The notes under the pieces: generated by a model | What the model was told of the DNA's origin: nothing | Database searches by the model: none | The model's input: the letters and a program-made list of their open reading frames with translations, nothing else | Position numbers and translations under genes: made by a program | Part shown: piece after piece, positions 35,224 through 43,982 of the stretch | Numbering within the stretch: position 1 is the first letter of the stretch | Layout: every line of letters starts with the position of its first letter | DNA from: an uncultured Tateyamaria sp. | GTDB taxonomy: Bacteria > Pseudomonadota > Alphaproteobacteria > Rhodobacterales > Rhodobacteraceae | Length of the DNA stretch: 64,000 nucleotides | Direction of reading: 5' to 3' | NCBI RefSeq assembly: GCF_947487805.1 | Contig: NZ_CANKXW010000001.1 | Location: 999,580 to 1,063,579, forward strand

Positions 35224-36252
35224 TTATTCGTCTACAAGTGTCGCGCCCGCAGGCACGTCGATGGTGATAAAACTGCCAGCGGCACCCCGGCCCAGATGCA
35301 AGGTGCCTTCCAGCCCCTCGATCAACCCGGACACGATGCGGCCACCCATGGTGCGCGGATCGGGCCAATCCATGTCCTGCGGCACGCCAACGCCGTCATC
35401 CGACACGATCAGGCGCAAACCGCCCGCGCTCAGGCGGCTCATCCGAACCTCGACCAGCCCGTTTTCGATGCGGTCGAACGCATGTTGGAACGCGTTTGTC
35501 AAAAGTTCCGACAGGACCAGACCCACACGCGTCGCGGTCTCGATCGGCACTTCGAGCGGTTCGACCTGAAGCGACAGGCGGATACCCGAGCGCCCTTCAA
35601 CATGGGCAATGGCCGCAGCAAGGCGTGACAGGTAGCTGCCCATCTGGATGCTGTCTCGGTTGGACTGCTGATCCGACAGCTTCATTTCCTCATAAAGCAG
35701 TTGCAGCGTCTCGATCCGGCGGCTCAGTGCGGCAAAATCTTCCGGCACGGATGTCGCGCCGGTCTGCTGGCGGATCATGCCGATGATCATCGACAGGTCC
35801 GAGGCCACACGATTCTGGATCTCGATCAGTTGCGAATGCACCTCTTCGGTGCTGGTCGACATCTCGCCGTGGCGCAGCTCTTTCTGAATGCCCACGAAAT
35901 ACCGGGTGTGGCCGCTGTCGTCCGCCACCGGTGCCACGATCAGCCGATTCACGAACGGCTCGCCATTGGCGCGGTAGTTCAGGATGTCGACGCTCACGCT
36001 CTCTTCGGCTTCGATACCGGCGCGCAACTTGTCCACATCGGATTTCTTTGTGCCTTCGCCTTGCAGGAACCGACAATTTCGCCCGATGGACGCCGACCGG
36101 GCATAGCCGGTGGACCGCGTGAACGCCTGGTTCACGTAGACAATCGGATTGTCATCCAGATGCGGGTTCGTGACGATCATCGCGATCTGCGCCCGAGAGA
36201 ACCCCTCAAAGCTTTTGTCGTCGTCCAGCAGTTGTTCGATGGTGTCAGGCAT
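35224..36252 (-). CDS. LOV-domain sensor protein with HisKA_2/HWE-type kinase module
   Basis: A 342-residue cytosolic photoreceptor-like protein. The LOV domain (about residues 14-126) has the photoactive Cys60 in GRNCRFLQGEGT plus the flavin-contacting Asn92, Asn102 and Gln123 (FVGIQ). A linker and H-box region follow (about 136-165), then a HATPase domain (about 225-335) with N-box ELLTNAFQHAF, G1 VSDDGVGVP and G2 SGLIEGLEG. In the usual H-box the motif is HRVKN; here it is QNRVASDL, so the phospho-acceptor is Asn147. It lies between scoA (11 bp) and scoB (9 bp), with AAGGAG upstream of its ATG, and is surely co-transcribed with both. Confidence 0.93.
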   Translation of the reverse strand: MPDTIEQLLDDDKSFEGFSRAQIAMIVTNPHLDDNPIVYVNQAFTRSTGYARSASIGRNCRFLQGEGTKKSDVDKLRAGIEAEESVSVDILNYRANGEPFVNRLIVAPVADDSGHTRYFVGIQKELRHGEMSTSTEEVHSQLIEIQNRVASDLSMIIGMIRQQTGATSVPEDFAALSRRIETLQLLYEEMKLSDQQSNRDSIQMGSYLSRLAAAIAHVEGRSGIRLSLQVEPLEVPIETATRVGLVLSELLTNAFQHAFDRIENGLVEVRMSRLSAGGLRLIVSDDGVGVPQDMDWPDPRTMGGRIVSGLIEGLEGTLHLGRGAAGSFITIDVPAGATLVDE

Positions 36253-36263
36253 GGCCTGGCTCC

Positions 36264-36959
36264 TTACGCGGCGCGGGTTGTTCTCTGTTCGATGCGCTTT
36301 TCATGTTCGCCCTTGATCAGGCGATGGACATAGATACCGGGCAGGTGGATGTGGTCGGGGTCCAGGCTGCCGGTTGGAACGATTTCTTCGACTTCGACAA
36401 CACAGACCTTACCACACATCGCCGCAGGCGGGTTGAAATTTCGCGCAGTCTTGCGGAAAATCAGGTTGCCGGTCTCGTCGGCCTTCCACGCCTTGACAAT
36501 GGACAGATCGGCAAAGATGCCTTCTTCCATGATATACGTCTCGCCGTTGAATTCCTTGTGCTCCTTGCCGTCGGCAATGACCGTGCCAACGCCCGTCTTG
36601 GTGTAAAAGCCAGGGATGCCGCAGCCGCCCGCACGCATCCGTTCTGCCAGCGTGCCCTGCGGGTTGAACTCCAGTTCAAGCTCGCCCGACAGGTACTGAC
36701 GCATGAACTCGGCATTCTCACCGACATAGGACGAGATCATCTTCTTGACCTGACGGGTCTGCAACAGGATGCCAATGCCGAAATCATCCACGCCCGCATT
36801 GTTAGACGCAAAGGTCAGGTCCTTTGTGCCCGCGTCCTTGATCGCGTCCAGCAACAGTTCGGGGATACCACACAGGCCAAAGCCACCCGCAGCAATAAAC
36901 ATTCCGTCAAACAGCAAACCGTCCAGCGCCTCAGCGGCGGACCCATAGATCTTTTTCAT
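36264..36959 (-). CDS. scoA: 3-oxoacid CoA-transferase subunit A
   Basis: A 231-residue alpha subunit of the SCOT family ([20 protein letters not shown], then [19 protein letters not shown] and [17 protein letters not shown]). With ScoB it activates acetoacetate or similar 3-oxoacids. ATG at 36959 follows GAGGGTGCGC; a GTG at 36971 adds four residues without family similarity. It is the first gene of the four-gene operon scoA / LOV / scoB / GNAT. Confidence 0.94.
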   Translation of the reverse strand: MKKIYGSAAEALDGLLFDGMFIAAGGFGLCGIPELLLDAIKDAGTKDLTFASNNAGVDDFGIGILLQTRQVKKMISSYVGENAEFMRQYLSGELELEFNPQGTLAERMRAGGCGIPGFYTKTGVGTVIADGKEHKEFNGETYIMEEGIFADLSIVKAWKADETGNLIFRKTARNFNPPAAMCGKVCVVEVEEIVPTGSLDPDHIHLPGIYVHRLIKGEHEKRIEQRTTRAA

Positions 36960-37155
36960 GCGCACCCTCAAGCAACCTGCGAACAGGTAATCTCACTTCT
37001 GGTAAAATATGTGACGCCAACCGGGTGCAAAGTCAACGCAAGCGCCCGCGCCGACGCCAGTTAACGCCTGTCTAACAGCGCTTTGGGGATATAGTGCAAA
37101 CTGGCCCATGATGCGGGTCAAACAGCCCGGCAAACGCGGGCTGTTCCAAGGGGCA

Positions 37156-37776
37156 TCACTGCTGATAGGCGGCGACAACACCGGTCAGACCGGCCTCCAT
37201 GAACGGGCCGAAATCGTCGCGCAGAAATCCGCGAATGGCAGGGCGCGCGACAAAGATACTGGGCTTGATGTTATAGTCCCACGTCACCGTGACCTCGTCG
37301 CCGCTCTGGTCATAGTGGAACTGCCCCATGATATGGCTGATCGCGCGCCCCGAAGGCGCGGTGATGTTCCAGATCTGGTAGGCAAACGTGTCGTCCGTGT
37401 TTGTCAGGACGCGTTCGTGCACACTGTGCCCGCCGGCCAGGTCCACACGCCGCAACGCGCCGACCTCGGGCCATGTCCCCGACAGATAGGTGATGCCCTC
37501 GATCGCAGGGATCGCATCCGTGGCCACGACAAAATCGGTGATCGGGTTGGCATCCAGAAAGGCGCGGAACCCTGCGACCGTTCCGGTGAACGTCGCCGTC
37601 TCCGTATTGGTCAAGTAACTCTTCTGCGCCGCCAGTTCCGGCGGGGCAGGGATGTCGGAGGTTTGCGAGGCATAGGTCAGATAGGGGATCGGCGGGCTGA
37701 TCCCGGTGCCTGCGGCGGCGGCTCCGGCCAAAGGCACAACAAGCAGGGCGGCAACGAAAGCTGAACGGACGGACAT
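37156..37776 (-). CDS. exported SRPBCC-family protein
   Basis: A 206-residue secreted protein: signal peptide (residues 1-22) ending AAAAG, then a START/polyketide-cyclase-like fold (GTVAGFRAFLDANPITDFVV, GTWPEVGALRRVDLAGGHSV, YQIWNITAPSGRAISHIMGQ). SRPBCC proteins bind hydrophobic ligands. It is divergent from the marR gene, 103 bp apart, and is a likely target of that regulator. The start follows AAAGGAG at good spacing. Confidence 0.8.
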   Translation of the reverse strand: MSVRSAFVAALLVVPLAGAAAAGTGISPPIPYLTYASQTSDIPAPPELAAQKSYLTNTETATFTGTVAGFRAFLDANPITDFVVATDAIPAIEGITYLSGTWPEVGALRRVDLAGGHSVHERVLTNTDDTFAYQIWNITAPSGRAISHIMGQFHYDQSGDEVTVTWDYNIKPSIFVARPAIRGFLRDDFGPFMEAGLTGVVAAYQQ

Positions 37777-37794
37777 GACAAAAACTCCTTTTGT

Positions 37795-37807
37795 TGCGAA
37801 GTTCGCA
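37795..37807. promoter_or_regulatory. candidate operator between the SRPBCC and MarR genes
   Basis: TGCGAA-G-TTCGCA, a 6-bp perfect inverted repeat with a 1-bp spacer, 18 bp upstream of the SRPBCC start. A degenerate copy TCGTAGTAA of the flanking TCGCAGTAA follows about 20 bp on. Confidence 0.4.
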
Positions 37808-37879
37808 GTAATTGGTGCGAGTATCGTAGTAAATGGGATTGCCCCTTGCCACTTCAAGTGCGTTTGGCGAAAAACTGTT

Positions 37880-38350
37880 ATGACCAAGGCGTGCAAATTG
37901 CTGGAATACGTTCACGTGCTGATGCGCGTGATGCTGGTCAGCGAACGGACCGGGCCGGAACATCAGCATGTGATCAAGTTCAACCCCTTGGATTTCCACA
38001 CGCTTTCCATGTTGCGCACGGCGCCTAGCCTGCGGGCGTCAGATATGGCGGACGGGTTGGGGGTGGCCGCGACCACGGCCAGCAGCGTGATCGCGCGGCT
38101 GGTCAAGCGTGGCTATGTCGCGCGCACGCAGAACAAAACCGACCGCCGCGCCTATGATCTGACGCTCACGACGCAGGGCCGCCAGATCGCCGAGGCAATC
38201 CACAGCCAAGACATCCGCAACATGGAGCTGTTTCTGTCCGCTCTGTCAGGCGGTGATCAGGACAACCTGCTGGACCTGCTCGGGCAGGTCGCGGGCCGCG
38301 TCGAGGCGCTCGAGACGGACGGTGCGGCCGCTACTCGGACTTCGACTTAG
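37880..38350 (+). CDS. MarR-family transcriptional regulator
   Basis: A 156-residue winged-helix repressor-like protein. DNA-binding segment LRASDMADGLGVAATTASSV, wing GYVARTQNKTDRRAYDLTLT, then a C-terminal dimerisation helix. MarR proteins respond to small hydrophobic ligands and often repress a divergent neighbour, here the SRPBCC gene. ATG at 37880 is chosen; the frame is open much further upstream into the neighbour. Its 3' end overlaps the topA 3' end by 20 bp. Confidence 0.88.
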   Translation: MTKACKLLEYVHVLMRVMLVSERTGPEHQHVIKFNPLDFHTLSMLRTAPSLRASDMADGLGVAATTASSVIARLVKRGYVARTQNKTDRRAYDLTLTTQGRQIAEAIHSQDIRNMELFLSALSGGDQDNLLDLLGQVAGRVEALETDGAAATRTST

Positions 38351-40916
38351 CGGCCTTTTTCTTGGCAGCGGGTTTCTTGGCCGGTGCCTTCTTGCGCGTC
38401 GTTTTCTTTTTCGGCGCTTTCTCGGCGATCAGCTGCACGGCCATCTCCATGGTCACCGCCTCGGGTTCGGTGCCCTTGGGGATCGTGGCGTTGACCTTGC
38501 CCCACTTCACATAGGGCCCGTACTTGCCCTTCATCACATTGACTGGCCCGCCCTCATCGGGGTGCTCGCCAAGTTCGTGCAGCGGTTTGGCCGCTACGCC
38601 GCGGCCACCACGGCTCGCCACCTTTTCAGCGAGCAACTGAACCGCGCGGTTCATGCCCACGGTAAACACCTCCTCGATGCTTTCCAGATTGGCATTGGTG
38701 CCGCCGCGATCCGACGTCGATTCCGCGTGTTTCAGATAAGGCCCGTAGCGCCCGATATTCGACCAAACCATGATCCCGTCCTCGGGGTGGGGGCCGATCT
38801 GGCGCGGCAGGGACAACAGTCGCACGGCCTGTTCCAGATCCACTTCGGTGGGTGGCCACTCCTTGGGGATGGACTGGCGCGGTGGTTTCTTGTTGTCATC
38901 CGTCACTTCGCCGCGCTGGACATAGGGCCCGAACCGGCCCTTGAAGGCATAGATCTTGTCGCCTTCGTCCTCGCCCAGCAACTTGCCCTCTGGGGGAATG
39001 CCGCTGTCATCCTCCGCGCCGGGCGGGCCAAAGGCGCGGGTATAGCGGCACTCGGGATAGTTTGAACATCCGATGAACGCACCGCCCGACCGGGCCGTGC
39101 GCATCGACAGCCGGCCCGCGCCGCAATTGGGGCAGAGACGCGGATCGGTGCCGTCTTCGTTGGCCGGGAACAGGTGCGGCTCCAGCACCTCGTTGATCTT
39201 TTCCAGCACTTCCGTAATGCGCAATTCGGACGTCTCGGCGATGGCCGCGCTGAAATCCTGCCAGAACCGGCCCAGCACGTCCTTGTAGTCGCGGTCGCCC
39301 GCGCTCACGTCATCCAGCTCTTCTTCGAGGCTGGCGGTAAAATTGTACCCTACGTATTTGCGGAAATAATTCTCCAGAAACGCGATCACCAACCGCCCCT
39401 TGTCCTCGGGGATCAGGCGGTTGCGGTCCTTGCGTACATAGCCGCGGTCCTGGATCGTCGTCACGATGCTGGCATAGGTCGAGGGGCGCCCGATGCCCAG
39501 TTCTTCCATCCGCTTGACCAGCGTGGCCTCGGTATAGCGGGGGGGCGGCTGCGTGAAGTGCTGCTCGGGCGTGACCGAGCGCTTGTCGGCGGCATCGCCC
39601 TGGCTCAACTGCGGCAGGCGCTTGTCGTCATCGTCCACCACATCGTCATCGCGGCCTTCCTCGTAGACCCGCAGAAAGCCATCGAAAAGCACAACCTGAC
39701 CGGTGGCGCGCAGGCCCACCTGGCCATCGTCGCTGCCGATCTCGACCGTGGTCCGTTCGAGGCGCGCGCCCTCCATCTGGCAGGCCAGCGTCCGTTTCCA
39801 GATCAGATCATAAAGCTTGCGCTGATCGTCATCCGTGATCTTCAGGCTGGCGGCATCGCGCGCCATGTCCGTGGGGCGGATGCACTCGTGTGCCTCTTGG
39901 GCGTTCTTGGCCTTGTTCTTGTACATGCGCGGCTGGGCCGGCACGTATTCGGCGCCATAGCGGTCCTTGATCGCGTCACGTGCCATGGTCACGGCCTCGG
40001 GCGCCATGTCGATCCCATCGGTCCGCATATAAGTAATATAGCCCGCCTCATAGAGACGCTGCGCGCTCGACATGGTCTGGCGTGCGCCCATGCCGAACTT
40101 GCGGCTGGCTTCCTGTTGCAGGGTCGAAGTCATGAACGGGGCAGATGGGTTGCGCGACGCCGGTTTCGCCTCAACCGACTGGACCTTCAGATCGCGGCTG
40201 GTGATGGCCTGCTGGGCCATCTCTGCCTGTGTCTGGTTCTCGAGGTCGTATTTCTCGAGCTTCTTTCCGGCAAGGTTGACCAGCCGCGCCTCGTATTCCT
40301 GTCCCCGCGGGGACGCCAGCAGGGCCTTGACCGACCAGTACTCGCGATTGCGGAACGCTTCGATCTCCATCTCGCGTTCGGTCAGGATGCGCAGACATAC
40401 GGATTGCACCCGCCCGGCGGATTTCGCACCCGGCAGCTTGCGCCAAAGCACGGGCGACAGGTTGAACCCGACAAGGTAATCCAGCGCACGGCGCGCCAGA
40501 TAGGCCTCGACCAGTGGCATGTCGACCTGGCGGGCATTCGCCATGGCTTCGGTCACGGCGGCCTTGGTGATGGCGTTGAAGGTGACGCGGCTGACTGGCG
40601 TGTCCTTCTTGATCGACTTGCGCTTGGTCAGCGCCTCTTGCAGGTGCCAGCTGATCGCCTCGCCCTCGCGGTCGGGGTCGGTTGCGAGGATCAGCGCGTT
40701 GTCTTCCTTGAGGGCGTCGGCGATGGCCTTGACGTGCTTTTTGCTGTCGCTGGCGACTTCCCAAAGCATGTCGAATTCGTTCTCGGGATCGACTGATCCG
40801 TCCTTGGGCGGCAGATCCCGGACGTGACCATAACTGGCCAGAACGGTATATTCGTCGCCCAGATATTTGTTGATTGTCTTGGCTTTAGCTGGGGATTCGA
40901 CAACGACGACAGGCAT
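38331..40916 (-). CDS. topA: DNA topoisomerase I
   Basis: An 861-residue type IA topoisomerase that relaxes negative supercoils. Toprim start VVVESPAKAKTINKYLGDEY, the active-site Tyr region AGYITYMRTDGIDM, KSAGRVQSVCLRILTEREME, then a C4 zinc ribbon (CPNCGAGRL ... CSNYPECRY at about 595-625), three Topo_C-type repeats (GRFGPYVQRGE, GRYGPYLKHAE, GKYGPYVKWGK) and a Lys/Ala-rich tail KKKTTRKKAPAKKPAAKKKA. It carries one copy of the palindrome seen before the cytochrome gene (encoding SPRGQ). dprA lies 98 bp upstream in the same direction. Confidence 0.97.
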   Translation of the reverse strand: MPVVVVESPAKAKTINKYLGDEYTVLASYGHVRDLPPKDGSVDPENEFDMLWEVASDSKKHVKAIADALKEDNALILATDPDREGEAISWHLQEALTKRKSIKKDTPVSRVTFNAITKAAVTEAMANARQVDMPLVEAYLARRALDYLVGFNLSPVLWRKLPGAKSAGRVQSVCLRILTEREMEIEAFRNREYWSVKALLASPRGQEYEARLVNLAGKKLEKYDLENQTQAEMAQQAITSRDLKVQSVEAKPASRNPSAPFMTSTLQQEASRKFGMGARQTMSSAQRLYEAGYITYMRTDGIDMAPEAVTMARDAIKDRYGAEYVPAQPRMYKNKAKNAQEAHECIRPTDMARDAASLKITDDDQRKLYDLIWKRTLACQMEGARLERTTVEIGSDDGQVGLRATGQVVLFDGFLRVYEEGRDDDVVDDDDKRLPQLSQGDAADKRSVTPEQHFTQPPPRYTEATLVKRMEELGIGRPSTYASIVTTIQDRGYVRKDRNRLIPEDKGRLVIAFLENYFRKYVGYNFTASLEEELDDVSAGDRDYKDVLGRFWQDFSAAIAETSELRITEVLEKINEVLEPHLFPANEDGTDPRLCPNCGAGRLSMRTARSGGAFIGCSNYPECRYTRAFGPPGAEDDSGIPPEGKLLGEDEGDKIYAFKGRFGPYVQRGEVTDDNKKPPRQSIPKEWPPTEVDLEQAVRLLSLPRQIGPHPEDGIMVWSNIGRYGPYLKHAESTSDRGGTNANLESIEEVFTVGMNRAVQLLAEKVASRGGRGVAAKPLHELGEHPDEGGPVNVMKGKYGPYVKWGKVNATIPKGTEPEAVTMEMAVQLIAEKAPKKKTTRKKAPAKKPAAKKKAAKSKSE
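40299..40314. repeat. 16-bp partial copy of the CTGTCCCCGCGGGGACAG palindrome inside topA
   Basis: CTGTCCCCGCGGGGAC lies within topA and is translated as SPRGQ in LLASPRGQEYEA, a part of the enzyme that is variable between species. It is the same motif found twice before the cytochrome c' gene, 40 kb away. Confidence 0.75.
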
Positions 40917-41014
40917 TTAAGGGGCGTACCTCGAACGGGAAATGTGCGTGCTCTATGGCGGCGCAAGATGTGGGGTGCAAGCCCGGAATGTCAACTGGCG
41001 CGGACAGGGTGCGC

Positions 41015-42154
41015 CTAACTGGCGCGGGTCAGCAGGCCACCCGGGGCCCGATCGATCGCGCCGTCAAGCTCCAGTTCCACCAGCACGGGCGCGACTTTGG
41101 CGGTGGGTGCGCCGAGGTCACGGATAAGCTGGTCTTCGGCCACGGGGGACGGGCCAAGCCGCGACAGGATCTGTTGGTGCAGCTGCGCCATCGTGCGCAA
41201 ATCGCGGGCCGGTTGCGGCGCAGGCTCGAGCGGCAGTTCGGGCGCGCGCGGCGCAATGGGGGCCAGCGCCTCAAGCACGTCATGGGCACTGCGCACCAGC
41301 GTGGCACCGTCACGGATCAACATGTTGCAGCCAGACGCACGCGCATCCATCGGGTGCCCCGGCACGGCCAGTACGTCGCGACCCAGATCCAGCGCGTCGC
41401 GTGCGGTGATCAGGCTGCCTGACTTGGCCGCAGCCTCGACCACGACGGTGGCCTGGGCAAGGCCGGAGATGATGCGGTTGCGCGCGGGAAAGTGCCGCGC
41501 CATCGGTTGCAGGCCCATAGGCTGTTCGCTGAGCCGGGCGCCCTGCTTGGCGATATTTTCCGCCAGTTCCGCGTTTTCGGCCGGATAGATCGTGTCGACC
41601 CCGCCCGCCTGCACGGCGACGGTGCCGGTCTCAAGCGCCGCGAGATGGGCGGCGGCATCAACACCGCGGGCAAGGCCCGATACCACGACATAGCCTGCGG
41701 CCCCCAGATCATGGGCCAGACGACGCGCCATACGGGTGCCGAGGGAGGATGCGTTGCGGGCGCCGACCATCGCAATTATCGGTCGTTGCAGGATGGCCGG
41801 ATCGCCCAGCACCCACAGGAAAGGCGGCGCATCGGGCAGCGCGTCAAGCGCCGCAGGGTAGGCGGGCGTGCCTTGCGCGACAAGCGTGGCACCCGCGAGG
41901 CGGGCGGCTTTCAGCTCTGCATGGATGACGCCCTCGGGGCAGATTTCATAGCGCGCAACGCCGGCGGCGCGCGCTACCTCAGGTAGCGCGGCCAGCGCGT
42001 TTTGCGCGGTGCCGTGTTCAATCAGCAGTCGTTTATACGTTGAAATGCCGACCCGGCGGGATCGCAACAGACGAAGACGCAAGAACTGGTCATCTTCCGA
42101 GGTGGGTGGGAGTGGGGGGTGAGTGGAAGAAGGATGGGTATCCTTGTCAGTCAT
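41015..42154 (-). CDS. dprA: DprA, DNA-processing protein
   Basis: A 379-residue protein that loads RecA on incoming single-stranded DNA in natural transformation. The Rossmann core is at about residues 100-300: VGARNASSLGTRMARRLAHD, SGLARGVDAAAHLAALETGT, GGVDTIYPAEN, FPARNRIISGLAQATVVVEA and KSGSLITARDALDLGRDVLA. A C-terminal winged helix (DprA_WH) follows. A Ser/Pro-rich N-tail (residues 1-25) precedes the SAM-like domain. ATG at 42154 follows ACGGAG. It is paired with topA downstream, a common order in alphaproteobacteria. Confidence 0.94.
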   Translation of the reverse strand: MTDKDTHPSSTHPPLPPTSEDDQFLRLRLLRSRRVGISTYKRLLIEHGTAQNALAALPEVARAAGVARYEICPEGVIHAELKAARLAGATLVAQGTPAYPAALDALPDAPPFLWVLGDPAILQRPIIAMVGARNASSLGTRMARRLAHDLGAAGYVVVSGLARGVDAAAHLAALETGTVAVQAGGVDTIYPAENAELAENIAKQGARLSEQPMGLQPMARHFPARNRIISGLAQATVVVEAAAKSGSLITARDALDLGRDVLAVPGHPMDARASGCNMLIRDGATLVRSAHDVLEALAPIAPRAPELPLEPAPQPARDLRTMAQLHQQILSRLGPSPVAEDQLIRDLGAPTAKVAPVLVELELDGAIDRAPGGLLTRAS

Positions 42155-42386
42155 CCGCGGCTCCGTCCGTTGCTGGGAATGTTGTAGGTTTGGCAAGGTT
42201 AACAACGCATGAACGCTGACGCGCAAATTCGATTTAATGCCCGTCATGGTTGATTTCTCAAGGAAAAATTCGTTCGATTTTATCGAATTGGAACAAAAGC
42301 GAAACACGCCCGGCGGGCCGCGCCTCCTCATTTATAGCGAGGTTTGCACCGCCAACAGGGACAGCGGCGCAGAATCGGCTCCAGAA

Positions 42387-43808
42387 TCAGGCGGCCGATC
42401 CGCCCACGGTAAGTCCGCCGATCATCAGTGTCGGCTGGCCGACACCGACGGGCACCCATTGCCCGGCCTTTCCGCAATTGCCCATGCCGGGGTCCAACGC
42501 CATGTCGTTGCCGATCGCGCGGATATGTTTCAGCGCCGTTGCCCCGTCGCCGATCAGCGTGGCGCCTTTGACCGGCGCACCCACCTTGCCGTTCTCGACA
42601 CGGTAGGCCTCGGTGCAGCTGAACACGAATTTGCCATTGGTGATGTCGACCTGCCCGCCGCCAAAGCCCACCGCATAGATCCCGTCACGCAGATCCGCCA
42701 CGATATCGCCTGGTGCTGTGTCACCGCCCAGCATGTAGGTGTTGGTCATGCGCGGCATCGGCGCATGGGCATAGCTCTGCCGCCGTCCGTTCCCGGTGGC
42801 GGGCACGCCCATCAGGCGCGCATTCTGGCGGTCCTGCATGTAACCCACCAGCACACCGTCCTCGATCAGGACGTTTTTTGCTGACGGTGTGCCTTCATCA
42901 TCGACGGTGATCGATCCGCGCCGGTCGGGCAGGGTGCCATCGTCCAGCACGGTCACGCCGGGGGCTGCGATCTGCTGGCCCATCAACCCGGCAAAGGCCG
43001 AGCTGCCCTTGCGGTTGAAATCGCCCTCGAGCCCGTGGCCAATCGCCTCGTGCAGCAGGATACCTGGCCATCCGGGGCCTAGCACCACGTCCATCACACC
43101 CGCTGGTGCCGGCACCGCATCAAGGTTCACGACCGCCACGCGCAGCGCCTCGCGCGCCTTGGCCTGCCAGTCGGCGGGCAGGAGCAGACCATCAAGCCCA
43201 ACGCGCCCTCCGCCACCCGCGGACCCGCTTTCGCGGCGGCCGTTCTGTTCGACGATGACCGATACGTTCAGGCGGGTCATGGGGCGGGTGTCACGCACGC
43301 TGTGCCCGTCCGGGCGCAGGATCTCGACCTCTTGCAGGGACGCGGCCAGCGAGGCCGACACCTGCACGACCCGCGAATCAAGGTCGCGGACAAAGGCGTC
43401 GATCTCCTTGAGCGTGTCGAGTTTTACCGGAAATGACGCACCGGCAATCGGATTGTCAGCCGTGTAGAGCCGCCGGTTCGTCGGCTGCGGCGCATCCGCC
43501 AGCGTCCCGCCACCGTCCCCCACCGCAAGGCGCGCGGTCTCGGACGCACGGCGCAGCGCGGCCTCAGAGATCTCGGTGGAATGGGCGTAGCCTGCGACCT
43601 CGCCGCGCACCGCGCGCAGGCCAAACCCCTGTGCCGCATCATAGCTGGCTGTCTTGAGCCGCCCATCGTCATAAACCAGTGCCTCGGACGTGCGCCGTTC
43701 GAAAAACAATTCGCCGTCATCCGCCCCGGCGGTGGCGGCGCGCAGGATGTCGAGGGCCGCGGCGCGGTCCACATCGGTGTCCAGCGGGGCAAAGGGGGTG
43801 TCGGTCAT
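42387..43808 (-). CDS. tldD: TldD metalloprotease
   Basis: A 473-residue protease subunit, usual family length. The zinc site [16 protein letters not shown] is present, with the TldD start [18 protein letters not shown] and ending [19 protein letters not shown]. TldD pairs with TldE/PmbA to degrade unfolded peptides and to process microcins; the partner gene is not in the window. It is divergent from the cytochrome oxidase operon. The 232 bp between it and dprA hold an AT-rich stretch with the small palindrome TTCGAT-TTT-ATCGAA (42273-42287). Confidence 0.95.
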   Translation of the reverse strand: MTDTPFAPLDTDVDRAAALDILRAATAGADDGELFFERRTSEALVYDDGRLKTASYDAAQGFGLRAVRGEVAGYAHSTEISEAALRRASETARLAVGDGGGTLADAPQPTNRRLYTADNPIAGASFPVKLDTLKEIDAFVRDLDSRVVQVSASLAASLQEVEILRPDGHSVRDTRPMTRLNVSVIVEQNGRRESGSAGGGGRVGLDGLLLPADWQAKAREALRVAVVNLDAVPAPAGVMDVVLGPGWPGILLHEAIGHGLEGDFNRKGSSAFAGLMGQQIAAPGVTVLDDGTLPDRRGSITVDDEGTPSAKNVLIEDGVLVGYMQDRQNARLMGVPATGNGRRQSYAHAPMPRMTNTYMLGGDTAPGDIVADLRDGIYAVGFGGGQVDITNGKFVFSCTEAYRVENGKVGAPVKGATLIGDGATALKHIRAIGNDMALDPGMGNCGKAGQWVPVGVGQPTLMIGGLTVGGSAA

Positions 43809-43845
43809 CGCATTCTCCTGACGGGGGGCGGGGTGAAGCGTCCGT

Positions 43846-43884
43846 TTGACGCGCCTGTAAACTCTTTATCTTGGAAGCAAGATA
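43846..43884 (+). promoter_or_regulatory. candidate ctaC promoter with overlapping inverted repeat
   Basis: TTGACG (43846-43851), a 15-bp spacer, then TATCTT (43867-43872). The -10 box is the left arm of a perfect repeat TATCTTG-GAAG-CAAGATA (43867-43884), a possible operator. It is about 100 bp upstream of the ctaC start. Confidence 0.35.
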
Positions 43885-43982
43885 TGATTGTAAGTCGCGA
43901 CAATACAACGGGCGGGGATGCAGTGCGTGCATTGGCCCTCCGCGACAATGCAAGATCGATCCAACAAGATCAGGACGACCAG

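Noticed and set aside
43581-43982. An extended N-terminus for cytochrome oxidase subunit II
   Set aside because: The extra 134 codons lie over tldD antisense and the promoter region, whereas the ATG at 43983 begins a normal signal peptide.
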